Source: Viola odorata
Taxonomy: Eukaryota > Streptophyta > Magnoliopsida > Malpighiales > Violaceae
DNA length: 64,000 nt
Assembly (NCBI GenBank): GCA_963691705.1
Contig: OY829539.1
Coordinates: 44,401,656 to 44,465,655 of the forward strand
Reading direction: 5' to 3'
Part shown: one piece after another, positions 52,540 through 63,900 of the stretch
How positions within the stretch are numbered: the first letter of the stretch is position 1
Layout: every line of letters starts with the position of its first letter
Notes under the pieces: generated by a model
Told to the model about the DNA's origin: nothing
The model's input: only the letters and a program-made list of their open reading frames with translations
The model's database searches: none
Position numbers and translations under genes: made by a program

Positions 52540-55500
52540 ATGAGCAAAGGAGAGCAGGCTACCCAACTCCTTTCTTCTGAAAACGCTGCCTCTCTTCTCA
52601 ACTCCGTTGACGCTTTCCTCTTTGATTGCGACGGTACCATGTTATTTCTTGCTTGGTTTTCTTTCAAGCAGTAATGTATATTCTAGCATTAAAATGCGAG
52701 ATTGAGATATGTTTCAGGTGTAATCTGGAAAGGGGATACGCTGATTGATGGAATCATTCCGACCCTTGAATTGCTTCGTTCAATGGGTAAGAAGCTGGTT
52801 TTTGTCACCAACAATTCCACCAAATCAAGAAAACAGTATGCCCAAAAATTCCTCTCTCTTGGAATCTCTGTCTCTCAGGTTCTCCTCCTCTCTCCTTTCT
52901 TTCTCTTTATATCGCCCATTTTGCTGCATTTGTTGTGAATAATAATAACTTGTTTAATGGTGTGCTTACTGCTTAGGATGAGATCTTCTCCTCCTCTTTC
53001 GCAGCTGCTATGTATTTCAAAGTCAACCATTTCCCTCCAGAAAAGAAGGTTCCGTTTTTACATACTCTTTTGATTGTCTCTTTTCATGTTACTATCCATC
53101 TATAGCACAAATGGGGATTTAGCTTTTCTGTTGTTGGCTTTCTAGGTATATGTTATAGGTATGGAGGGTATAGTCGAAGAACTGCAGCTTGCTGGATATA
53201 CAGCTCTTGGTGGTCCGGTGGGTCTTCCTGTCCTTAGTTCCATTCAGTGTCCCCTTCTGTTTCCCTTTGTGTGTTTCCATTCCCCTTTAATGTAAAATTT
53301 TGGTACAGTTCTAATCATGTTATGTTTTGTTCGCTCCTTTCTGTGCCCCCCTTACGTTCGCTCCTTTCTTTTATCTGTTGTACATGCACTTTTTCCGACT
53401 CTTTACCTTGTCAGATTATATGTCGTTGCTTCTCCAAACATTACTTTCCCCTTTTAGTGTGAAATTTTGGTACAATTGTAATCATGTATGCTATGCTGGA
53501 AGCACGAAACAAAGGAATAGATGTTCGAATATGAATGCTAGTTAGTTTGCTCTCACTAAGTGCTCTTCTAAGCATGTTCCATCATTCAAATACCATTTAT
53601 GAATCTCAAGTTGTAGTTGCTAATTGAGAATACAGCTGTAGCTTGCTGTAGTTCCTAATTGCTTTTAAACTTCTTTTTTGGTTTCCATTTTGTTCTTCAA
53701 GAGATCTTCTCATTTTGGTTTCCTAAAGCTTTTTCTTCCCAACAATAACTATGAAAACTACTTTTTGCAGGAAGACACTGAAAAAAGAGTGGATCTGAAA
53801 TCCAATTCCTTCTTTCAACATGATAAGAGTGTATTGTAACATCTCATAGACGGTTTTTCTTATGCATTTCTTCTTTATGCTAATTTTGTGCTTGAGATTT
53901 ATATTGGTGCATACAAATATCTCAGGTCGGAGCAGTTGTAGTGGGACTAGATCCATATATCAATTATTACAAGCTTCGGTAAGGATCTAAATCCCCTTGT
54001 GCTCCTGTATATCACTTTGAGTGAAGTCTCCTCTCATGGTTGCTTTTTGGATGCATATGGAACCCTCTCTCAGTTCTGTATTTCACAGTTCCAATTTCTT
54101 TTTTGCCATAAACTGACAGCTTCCAAATATTTCATTACAAAAGGCATGTTCCTTATTGACGTTTATATTGTAGTTCGGTATTGACCTTATTTCAGCTGAA
54201 AATATTTCAAAGCTTAAAACTTAGCCAAGTCTTATCCATGATCTTAAATCTTCATACTTCCCAGAGAAAACTCATGACATCAGTTTTACGTGTTAAGTCA
54301 TGTTGGTTATTTCACTACTTAATTCATATTGTGTAAGCGCAAGCTTACGCTGACATGAGAATGCTATTCATAATCCTAATTAGTTCATATTGTAATTGTA
54401 ATGTAATTTGTATCAGTTAACATCTCCAAGGTGCTTTGGCATCACCACTATTGTCATTAGAAAACTGGAGGTATTTGTGCAGTGATTGAATAATGGACCT
54501 AGTGTCGCCTTCTGAAACCCGTTCACACAAGCCGAACATGCATTTAATTCTGACGTTTGGTTGACAATGTCTAAAAGATTTATTGCCTCCTCTGGCATTA
54601 GGTCCATTTTCATGGTTAAAAAAGCTCACTTTTCTTTCTGTTTCTATAACTCTGTAAAAAATTAATAGATTCTGCCAACATGTGGTTGGTGTGAGTGGTT
54701 CGACACTCGTCCTCCTCAAGCAAGAGATCACTGGCACGATCCTTGTGTAAGCGGAAATTATCTGCTGGGAGCACTATACTCCTTAATGGGGTGACCTGGT
54801 GCGAACAGATTTGTCGTAGCCTAGTTGGCTTAGGGATCTCCACGGTTTAGACTTGAACAAAGTTAATAGATTCTGGTAATCAAGATCTTTTACTTAGTTG
54901 CATATTCTGAAGATAAGCATTGATTGGTAGGTATGGAACACTATGCATTCGCGAAAATCCAGGATGCCTTTTCATTGCAACTAATCGTGACGCTGTTGGA
55001 CATATGACAAATTCACAAGAGTGGCCTGGTAGGAAGTTGTGCTTACACATCCACCTGCATGATTCGTAGTTTAGACTAACTTATGCTGTGGGTGCAGGTG
55101 CGGGTTGTATGGTTGCTGCCATCTCTGGTGCGACTGAGAGAGACCCCGTTGTAGTTGGAAAACCATCTATCTTCATGATGGAATTTTTATTAAAGAAGTA
55201 AGTTAATTTACCTGCACATTTTTGTTTATCCTGTCCTTCATAGATTATTTTAGCCATGGCAACCGGATTATTTAAAGCACCTTCAGTGTACCTTTAACAA
55301 AACGACATCGCGTATATATCGATATTATTTGACATTTTTCTCTCTAAATGCGGCTGATTTTTACATTCCATGTGTTATTGAAGAAGATAGTATAAAAGCA
55401 TGCAATTTTTGCAGATTTCACATCGATACCTCAAGAATGTGCATGGTTGGAGATAGGCTGGACACTGATATCTTGTTTGGACAAAATGCTGGTTGTAAAA

Positions 55501-55731
55501 CTCTTCTTGTTCTTTCAGGTATACTACTGACTTGTCTGTGTTCTGTGGTTGTGCTTCAGGAAAACTAAAATATATTCCAGCAATGTTTAAATTTTGCTAC
55601 CTGAATCGTTCTCATTCGCTAAAATTGCAGGTTGTACCACTCAAGCTGGTCTTCAAGATCCTGCGAACAATATTCAGCCTGATTATTACACAAGCAAGGT
55701 GCCTGACATTCTTAAATTCCTAGGACAGTAA
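52540..55731 (+). CDS. PGLP2: 2-phosphoglycolate phosphatase, PGLP2 type (HAD superfamily)
   Basis: Ten exons: 52540-52633, 52718-52878, 52977-53048, 53146-53217, 53771-53830, 53926-53978, 54931-55028, 55098-55197, 55415-55518, 55631-55731. They total 915 bases, a 304-residue protein, with every intron GT-AG and all phases matching. HAD motif I is FLFDCDGVIW (Asp29, Asp31), motif II is VFVTNNSTKSR (Thr62), motif III Lys is in VVVGKPS (Lys225) and motif IV is MVGDRLDTDILFG (Asp250, Asp255). The cap domain (about 95-215) contains VGAVVVGLDP and TNRDAVGHMT. Known homologues dephosphorylate 2-phosphoglycolate, and possibly other small phosphates, in the cytosol. There is no transit peptide, which separates it from the chloroplast photorespiratory PGLP1. 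One usually conserved Gly is Met (VIGMEG). All catalytic residues are kept. Confidence 0.93.
54415..54880. mobile_element. SINE-like insertion in PGLP2 intron 6
   Basis: Intron 6 (53979-54930) is by far the longest. Around 54690-54860 it contains GAGTGGTTCGACACTCGTCC, close to a pol III box B, followed by GTGACCTGGTGCGAACAG and CTTAGGGATCTCCACGGTTT, the style of 3' ends of tRNA-derived plant SINEs. A clear box A and poly(A) tail were not identified. The segment 54415-54610 has ordinary coding-like composition on the minus strand but no recognisable domain. Confidence 0.35.
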
Positions 55732-56208
55732 CCTGGCCGTTGGCTTTCTGCCATTTTTTCAGTGGTTGCGGCTGCTATCATAGTTTCGTTCTGCATAGCT
55801 AAAGAACTCTTAAGTTTATCGAACTCGTATACTCGGCATCATCCTCTTTACCTGCATGGCTTGATGGAGTAACATGTTTCTGATGTGTTGTTCTATTTGG
55901 TTTATGTTTCTTGCCTGGAAAACATTGTACCAATTGTCTATTTGATTATAAACCAAGCCAGATAAACAGTCAGTTTATCTACTGGATCTATACGCAGATG
56001 TTTCACTTTCACATGGTCAAAATCGCAGATTATTTTACACAAGTCAGGTGTTGGTTATTGACCCATAACTTTGAAAGGGCGTGGATCAGTTTGTCCGAAC
56101 CAAAAGAAACAAAAATGCAATTCAACCCAGGGCTCTTCAACTCTTTTTTCCCCAGTTAATGATATTTCAAGAATTTTAAAGCAGATATTACTTCAAGACT
56201 CGGACACT
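55732..56208 (+). other. PGLP2 3' untranslated region and downstream flank
   Basis: About 480 bp follow the stop before the first MITE end at 56211. Open frames here are short and shadow-like. The poly(A) site cannot be fixed. Confidence 0.4.
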
Positions 56209-57887
56209 AAGGTACTGTTTAGTTACGGAGAATTTTCTGAAAATTTTCCAAAACTGGAATTATTTCCAAAATCTGTTTCACAGTCAAAATTTTCCATTTT
56301 GGAAAACATTTTCCAAATTTTTAAATTTTTTTTTTATTACTTTAGTTCAATAACTTCATATTGTTAATCTAAACAAAATATATATGTTATTTTAGACATG
56401 TATACCCTCGTAATTTTGATAATTAATATGTAGATTGATACAAATTGTAATAAAAATACTTCATAATTGATATTTAACTAACTGATACTCCTAATTAAAA
56501 TCATACGAGTAAAATTCAATAACCAACCGTGTTATAAGAAATTTCATGGCACGTGGCGCACCAATGGCTTAATTAATTGTGATTTAACTAACTAATGTTC
56601 GGTCACTTTTCTCATTTTGATTTTGCAGATTAATAAATATGAATTCAATTTTAATTTTAAAAAATCAATTAAATGAGCTCATATTAAAGTTACACTTATA
56701 TGTAACGAATATATTTAATAATTTTTCATTTAAAAAAATAAAATTAATAGATACACATAGGACTCACTCACTCCTAATATTAAATAATTTGTAGTATTTT
56801 TGGAAATATTTCCATTTGGAAAACATTTTCCAAATTTTCGAAAATATTTTCATTTGGAAAACATTTTCCAATTTTTTTTTATTACTTTAGTTCAATAAAT
56901 TCATATTGTTAATCTAAAAATAATAATGTTATTTTAGACATGTCTACCCTCGAATTTTGATGATTAATATGTAGATTGATACAAATTGTAATAAAAATAC
57001 TTCATAATTGATATTGAACTAACTAATACTCCTAATTAAAACCATACGAGTAAAATTCAATAAGCAACCGTCTTATAAGAAATTTTATGGTATGTGGCGC
57101 ACCAATGGTTTAATTAATTATGATTTAACTAACTAATGTTCGGTCACTTTTCTCATTTTGATTTTGCAAATTAATAAATATGAATTTACTTTTAATTTTA
57201 AAAAATCAATTAAATGAGTTGACAATAAAATTGAATTAACAATAGTAGTAGCTTTTTTTTCATTGTTTTTTAATTACGGAGAATTTTTTGAAAATTCCAT
57301 TCTGAATTTACTTACAGGGATTTTCTGAAAATTTTCCAAAACTGGATATATTTCCAAAATCTGTTGCACAACAATATTTTTCTCCAAATGAAATTAATTC
57401 CAAAATTTTCCATTTGAAAAACCAATCCCATCCCGCCACGTCATAAGACCCATTTTTTAAATATTAGTTTGAAGGGAGTATTTTAGGCGGGAAAAAAATT
57501 CTAAATTAATTCTAAATAAGTTTAAAACCCATTTATAAAATATTAAGAAAAATAAGAAAAGTGGATATATAATTACTAATCTTGAGATGAAGATTATGTT
57601 TTTGTAACTTTTAATTTATTTTGTTCAAAGTATTAAGTAAGAAGATTGAGTTTTTGTATGAAAGAAAAATTAAAAATGATGAGAGAGAGTAAAGTTGACC
57701 TGTAGACCCCACTTTGGAAATAAAGTGAAGAAAATTTTGGAAAACATCAAATATGGTGTTTCCAAAAGTTGGAGTATTTGTAGTGTTAATTTTGGAATTA
57801 TTTCCAAAACTGAATAGTAATTGGAGAATTGGAAAATTTTCCAATTTTTGAAAATTTTTCCAAAAATTAAACAACCCTTAAATGACT
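56209..57887. mobile_element. Nested/tandem MITE cluster, first unit
   Basis: It starts GGTACTGTTTAGTTACGGAG and ends AAAAATTAAACAACCC, whose reverse GGGTTGTTTAATTTTTGG is similar. Within it, 56340-56715 is repeated at about 56876-57240 with few changes, and further copies of the terminal word (TTACGGAGAATTTTTTGAAA) occur near 57273. These are elements of one family inserted in or next to each other. No coding sequence is present. Confidence 0.55.
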
Positions 57888-59199
57888 TGTGCTTTTGAAT
57901 TTAAACATGAATATGTTTACCATACTGATATTTGATCTTTAATAAACTTAAAATGGGCTACTATTTAGTTTATTAATCTTAACAAAAAAATAACATTAGC
58001 ATTATTTTTTAATTAAAATAAAATTGATTTAACAATAGTAGTAGTAATTAAAATAAAATTGATTCAACACGAGGAATCTCACTTGAAATGAATAAGATCC
58101 CGAACCAAAAATACTAAAATATGCAATAAAATGAAACAAAATAAATAGTAATCAGTAAATAAAGAAAAAGTTCGATTTAAGGTCCGAATTTACTCGCTCA
58201 GAATCCTCAATAAATATGAATTCACTTTTAATTTTAAAAAATCAATTAAATGAGCTCATATTAAAATTACTCATAATATGGTACAGAAGGTCAGCAAAAT
58301 TTATACGAGAACGAAGCTAATGTGACGCAAGAAGGTATTCAAGTGGATATGTCCCAACAGCAACTAATGAATGGCGTTAGAGAAGATATTGCAAATCAAT
58401 TATGGTCTCATTATAATAATTGTTAGAATATGAAGAAGTAACAATTTAAATTAAGTATGTTTTGAATGTTGATATTTGTGGTATTCACGTAATGAACAAA
58501 TAATTCAAAACTATTTTATATGTATTTTATTTTCATAAACGGAATTATTATATTTATACTTGATTTTAGGTGAATACGATTTCGAGTTTGTTGTATTCAC
58601 GTCATGAACAAATAATTCAAGACATGTATTTTATTTTCATGAACGGAATTATTATATTTATATTTGATCTTTAACGTGAATAGATTTAGCATATTTATAA
58701 ATTATGAGGGTAGAAATGTCCAAAATAACATTGTTTCTTTTTTATGTTAACAATATGGATCGGTTGAGCTAAAAAAAAAAAAATTTTTTTTTTTGGAAAA
58801 CTTCAAAAACGGCGTTTCCAGAATTTTCCAAATTTGTAGTGTTAATTCTGGAAAACTGAATAGTAATTGGAGAATTGGGAAATTTTAAAATTTCCCATTT
58901 GGGAAAATGTTGCTGTGAAACAGATTTTGGAAATATTTCCAATTTTTAGAAAATTTTCCAAAAATTTTCCAAAAATTAAACAACCCTTAAATGGCTTGTG
59001 CTTTTGAATCTAAACATGAATATGTTTACCATACTTATATTTGATTTTTAATAAACTTAAAATGGGCTACTATTTAGTTTATTAATCTTAACAAAAAAAT
59101 AACGTTATCATTGTTTTTTAATGAAAATAAAATTGATTTAATAATAGTAGTAGTTTTTTTTTTCAAAAAAGTAAGAAATAGTTGTTAGGTGAATACGAT
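57888..59199. repeat. Duplicated MITE flank and second MITE unit
   Basis: The segment 57850-58060 (CAACCCTTAAATG(A/G)CTTGTG, GGGCTACTATTTAGTTTATT) is repeated at about 58980-59165. Another family end lies at 58690-58990. A second direct repeat, GAATTATTATATTTATA followed by (T/A)TTGAT(T/C)TTTA, occurs at about 58542 and 58645. Confidence 0.5.
58276..58425 (+). pseudogene. Harbinger transposase C-terminal remnant
   Basis: A plus-strand frame reads NEANVTQEGIQVDMSQQQL, then MNGVREDIANQLWSHYNNC and a stop. Harbinger transposases end with a comparable (M-x-x-x-R-x-x-I-A-x-x-(L/M)-W) helix. No catalytic part is present. It supports a Harbinger origin for this MITE cluster. Confidence 0.35.
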
Positions 59200-59371
59200 T
59201 TTGAGTTTTCTAAGGTTGGAAAATGAAGGCTGGAAAACAGAAAACGTACTGTAGCTGTGAAACAGAATTTTGGAAAACAGAAATAACTCCGGAAATAACT
59301 CCAGATGGAAAAATTTGGAAAACAGAAATAACTCCAAACAGAATTAATTCCGTTATGAAACGCAGCCTAAA
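59200..59371. mobile_element. Degraded MITE end
   Basis: The stretch repeats GGAAAACAGAAATAACTCC and ends ATGAAACGCAGCCTAAAC, related to the other TTTTCC/GGAAAA-rich ends. No partner end was identified. Confidence 0.35.
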
Positions 59372-59999
59372 CTTTGGATGCTAGTATAAGTCCTAAATCA
59401 ACTTTTAAAATAATGATAATTGGTAAGTTACCTTTATTTTTTTCTACGCATAACCATATTCTATCATATTTCAGGAACCTCATGCCATACTCTACCCTTA
59501 CTCTATTAATTTATATCTTTACATAACCATACCTTACCATTTTATTATTATTTTGTTTCAATTATTACCGGTACAATTTTTACCTAAGTTTTTTTTATTG
59601 CACATAATTTATAGCCCATTTTATGACTAATAATAACCCTGAATATTAGAAAAAATTAACAATGTTTGTTTAACTAAATTTAATAACAAAAAAATATTAT
59701 CAACTAGTTAAACATGTTAACAACTTCTGAATAATAGAAACCCTTGCCGATAAGGAAAAAAAACTCTTTCAAATTTTCTTTTTTTAGGTGTCGCCGTCCA
59801 GTTTGTAATCAATGGTGAGCTCCCTTTCCCTTTTTGTTTCATTTCTTTTTCTTTTAGTTTGTCATTTATTATCTCGTCGGATTTAGAAGCTAATGTTCTT
59901 GGGTTTCCGTTAAGTTTATTTCTTACCTAGATGGATGTGATGGTGGAGATGACGATGGAGTCACAAACCTAATGGCATTAGCAGCAAAATCGGTAATAA
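59372..59999. other. AT-rich intergenic DNA
   Basis: No gene was recognised. A possible exon-like piece at about 59940-60000 (GATGGTGGAGATGACGATGG) has no supported frame. Confidence 0.3.
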
Positions 60000-60167
60000 A
60001 ATATATTTTCAGGTTATTCATTAGTTTATTAATAAGTGAGGCGTTATCCCTTTATAGTTCCTTCAGGTATTCTTTATTTTTGAGTTTTTTTGTGGCTTTT
60101 GTGTTTGGTTGTGTGTCGTATGCGTTGTTGTGCGCTTTGCCCGTTATTATTTAGTGACATTATTGTC

Positions 60168-61029
60168 AAAATGTTCTTTGCCAATATGGAATTTCGTGAC
60201 CTAAGATCTTTCAACCTCCTTGCTCAATCAGCATCAAGACTCGTGTCCTCAATGTTGAACTTTGACATTTGGTGGCTAAAAGACCTCATTGGAGCACCTT
60301 GTGCAGGACTTATCCCTCATTTTGAACCGGGGTTCTTAAGGTACTACAAGTGTTAAGCAAGAAGGAACAACTTTTCTCAGTGGGAGGAGAGAGAGATGGG
60401 GCGTCATCTCTTGTATCAACCCGGCATCTTGATCCTCTCAGGCTAAGTTTGTCCAATATCGTTACTCAACTTATTTGACCTAGGAAAGGATCTCATGAGT
60501 ATTGTAAGCATCTTGAGACATGGATAGTCACACATATGCTTAGCAAGTTACCTATAAACTTGGCCTACCTTATCATGTCTCAGATGATGTGTACTACAAT
60601 TCCTCCTCATCAAGCTAACATTCCATACAAGCTCCCTTATGGTCCTTTCATCAGGAAGATTTTACGGAATTTTGGTCTCTCCATTCCTATCTCCTAGGAG
60701 TTCTCTACGAAGTGTGAATTCCTTGATGTATGTCTAGTGATCTTGGAATTTCATTATGTTCTCAAACACAAGTTGCTTATTTCTCCAACATTGCCGAGAA
60801 CAAATCTAAAGTTCATCGCACCATTCATCCTTATGGTCCTCATGCACTAGAGAAGGAGTTGGAAAGACTTCGAAAGAGATCTATTGATGATGATGAACGT
60901 GTGCAAGGGTCACAAAGTAAAAAGCATTCTAGAATGCTAAGTTCCTCTTATGATCATTGTGAGTGTGTTCCTCCTGCTTCTCTTGGTGACATTGAGTTTC
61001 AAGTTGATGAGATGGAAGGAGAACAATAA
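60168..61029 (+). pseudogene. Degenerate Transposase_32/Athila-ORF-like protein
   Basis: Pieces in changing frames read FANMEFRDLRSFNLL, FDIWWLKDLIGAPCAG, then LIMSQMMCTTIPPHQANIPY, KLPYGPFIRKILRNFG and LSIPIS before a stop. The last two pieces resemble the middle of plant transposon proteins of the Transposase_32 type (pattern: ...S.MM...T...LPYG..I..I...FG). The final frame (60730-61029) is basic then acidic, ending DEMEGEQ. Multiple stops make it a relic. The class call rests on motif resemblance. Confidence 0.45.
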
Positions 61030-62700
61030 GTTCTTGGCATTCAATTGGACTATCTTTTCACAACCGCTAATAGCTTCATTGAGCAAGTGGACACCCATTT
61101 TCATGAATCCAATTCGTTGATCAAAAAGTTGCACGCCGACTTGTGCATCCATTTGAAGTTATATGACATGCATGATTTCGCCTGCTAGTTCTTATATCTG
61201 TAACATGTTTTAGATGTAAGCAATCACAAACATACCCCTGTGAGCATTTTGGGCCTTCACGCCATACTTCTTTCATGAGTGCAAATGCTAGAGTAAGTGC
61301 TAGTTAGATTTGCATAATATTCAGGGTACATGCACCATCAGATATGGGATAGCAGTAAGATGACAAGGGACTTCGCTCTTTGCTTCCACCTTTCTTTTGT
61401 CTTCTTATTCTTTTGTCTTCAAACACTTATCTTCGCTCCCTATTCAATTCATTTCTTTCCTAAACCACTTCTATAAGCTCTCACTTCCACTTGAACTCCC
61501 TAAATAATGAGCAGTGCCCAACTGAGGTTGTTAACCGAAGGTAAGGTGCACATCGAACTTGGTTTGCGCAAGAGGGAATGCGAAAACTTCAAGGATTGTT
61601 GATGATCAACGCTGGAAAAAGGGCCGAATAAATCAAGACTTGAAGGCCCCCACCAAAGATAAGAAGAAATTGTACTTGCTTTGCTTGCAAAAAAAAAATT
61701 ATTAAGAAAAAAAGGAAAAAAAATTAATTAAGAGAAAAAAAAGAAGAGAAAAAAAGAGTGTTCAAAGAACACAATCAACGAAAAGCAAAAGCGAGTACAG
61801 AAAATGGTTCTAAGTCAATCTTCCAAAGGAGGAGAAGGCTACTTGTTCCTGCAGCAACCAGAGCAATAGTAAAGCAGTGGTGGTGCACGATAGTAGCAAC
61901 TGGTCCGGCCAATCTCGGACCCAGAAAGGGAAAACTTCATCGTCTTGGGTTCATCAAGATTCAAAAACCCAGTTGGGTATTTCAAAGAAGGGGTCTCAGG
62001 TTGTATTTAAACAACAATTTTTGGAGAAGACTGGCATTTCAAAGGAAAAGCTTCAGGGTTTCAACAAACTCTCACAAACTGCGCTCGATGTGCACCTTAC
62101 CTCCGGTTAGCAACCTCAGTTGAGCATCACTCATTAAAAAATCCTTTCTTCTTCTGCCAAAAAGCACTCTCTTTCTAAAACAGATTCTTTCTTCTCTTCT
62201 TCTTTCTGTCTATCCACTACATATTTCTTTTCTCTTGCAAAGTCCTCTCGATTATTAGAAGGCTCATGCATGTGCATCTTCATTTGAAGTTTATTCACTC
62301 GGATTGACATTGCAAATCTGATTTTGTGCTATGTTTGTTACATTTTTATGAGTGTAAACACGTAGCCTTGTTTCTGAGTGCGAGCGCAAACATGTTGTGG
62401 GAAAGTCTTATCCTGGAGGTCGTTATCTCCTGGGCAAGATGCAGATGCTTTTCTAGACTTGTATCAAGCATGCTTGTATGACAGAAAAATTAGATGACAT
62501 GTTATCTAAGAATGCATAAACTTATTGAACCTTCTCGTAATAGGGAAGTTGTTTTTATCTCAATGAAATACTAGGGGCAAACCTTAGGGTAGTGTGGAAT
62601 TACTTTCATATACATCATATATGATTTGATCTCCTTTGCTTTCCCATTTATCAATTGCTTTCTCTTTTTCCATCTATATTGCTGCTTCGTGTTTGTTTCC
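61030..62700. other. Non-coding 3' part of the relic, with an inverted repeat
   Basis: No gene is supported. An A-rich run lies at 61686-61757. Inverted repeats of about 54 bp lie at 61505-61558 and 62083-62136. Open frames at 61758-62123 run on in two frames, as low-complexity sequence does. A possible splice acceptor (CTATTTGCAG) precedes 62715. Confidence 0.35.
61505..62136. repeat. 54-bp inverted repeat pair bounding 0.6 kb
   Basis: TAATGAGCAGTGCCCAACTG (61505) continues to TAAGGTGCACATCGAAC. The reverse of 62083-62136 reads TAATGAGTGATGCTCAACTG and continues to TAAGGTGCACATCGAGC. About seven differences separate the arms. It may be a foldback-type element or an inverted internal duplication. 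Confidence 0.7.
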
Positions 62701-62714
62701 TCCCTATTTGCAGG

Positions 62715-62980
62715 ATACAAGTATGCTTTGATGGAATCTCACACTATCATGAATCTCCGTCAATCAAACAACCGAATGAAAGCATCCAAGCATCCGAATG
62801 GAGTACGTTACCACTCCCCAATCAACTTCGTGCGGCGGATCACGCTCCCCCACCATCCACCAAGCACCCGAATGGAGTATGTTATCACTCCCTAATCAAT
62901 TTTGTGTGGCGGTCCGTTTCCCTCACCATTGCATCAACACCCGAAGTTTGCGGTGTCCCTACTCGGATCTCATAATCACC
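62715..62980 (+). repeat. 74-bp tandem duplication ahead of the minisatellite
   Basis: C(A/C)(T/C)CCGAATGGAGTA(C/T)GTTA begins at about 62790 and again at about 62864, each followed by (C/T)AATCAA(C/T)TT(C/T)GTG(C/T)GGCGG. The frame stays open, but no domain is recognised. Confidence 0.55.
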
Positions 62981-62984
62981 ATCA

Positions 62985-63690
62985 TCGTCCTCACTATCAG
63001 AGACAACTATCCTTATCATCAGAGATTGTCTTCACTATCAGAGACAACCATCCTTATTATCAAAGATCATTCTCCTCGCTATTAGAGATTAGCACCGTCC
63101 TCACTATCAGAGATTATCCTCCTCGCTATCAGAGAAGACCCTCCTCGCTATCAGAGACTCGCTATCAGAGAAGACTTCCTCGCTATCAGAGATCAGCACC
63201 GTCCTCACTATCAGAGAAGACCCTCCTCGCTATCAAAGATCATTCTCCTCGCTATCAGAGATCATCCTCCTCGCTATCAGAGAAGACCCTCCTCGCTATC
63301 AGAGAAGACCCCTCGTTATCAGAGATCATTCTCCTCGCTATCAGAGATTAGCACCGTCCTCACTATCAGAGATCATCCTCCTCGCTATCACAGAAGACCC
63401 TCCTCGCTATCAGAGAAGACCTCCTCGCTATCAGAGAAGACCTCCTCACTATCAAAGAAGACCTTCTCGCTATCAGAGATCAGCACCGTCCTCACTATCA
63501 TAGATCATCCTCCTCGCTATCAGAGAAGACCCTCCTTGCTATCAGAGATCATTCTCCTCGCTATCAGAGATCAGCACCGACCTCGCTATCAGAGATCCAC
63601 ACCGACCTCACTATCAGAGATCGTCCTCACTATCAGAAATCGTCCTCGATATCAGAGAACCCCACCTCAATATCAGAGAAAGTCTCCTCC
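62985..63690. repeat. Minisatellite with a CTCGCTATCAGAGA core
   Basis: About 38 copies of CT(C/T)(G/A)CTATCAGAGA, spaced mostly by 5-12 bp of three alternative linkers (AGACCCTC-, TCATCCTC- and TCAGCACCGTCC-types). Single copies continue at about 63793, 63840 and 63890 to the LTR at 63901. The open frames across it only reflect the repeat. Confidence 0.9.
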
Positions 63691-63900
63691 AAGGCCATCC
63701 TTCCACAGTATCCTAAGGTACATTACTATCAACCAGCATCCAAGCAAAGGTACGTTCTAATCATCATTTACAATTCTGCAATTTACATTTCCTCACTATC
63801 AGAGTAATCGTCATTTACAATTTTGCAATTTACATTTTCTCACTATTAGAGTAATCATCATTTACAATTTTGCAATTTACATTTTCCTCATTATCAGAGT

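Noticed and set aside
54417..54737. 106-codon minus-strand frame in PGLP2 intron 6
   Set aside because: No recognisable domain; probably part of an inserted repeat.
61758..62123. 121-codon and 77-codon frames overlapping on the plus strand
   Set aside because: Two frames open together over the same DNA, and no homology; likely transposon non-coding sequence.
62902..63760. Arg/Ser-rich plus-strand frames over the minisatellite
   Set aside because: The frames exist only because the repeat lacks stops; the translation is the repeat read in three phases.
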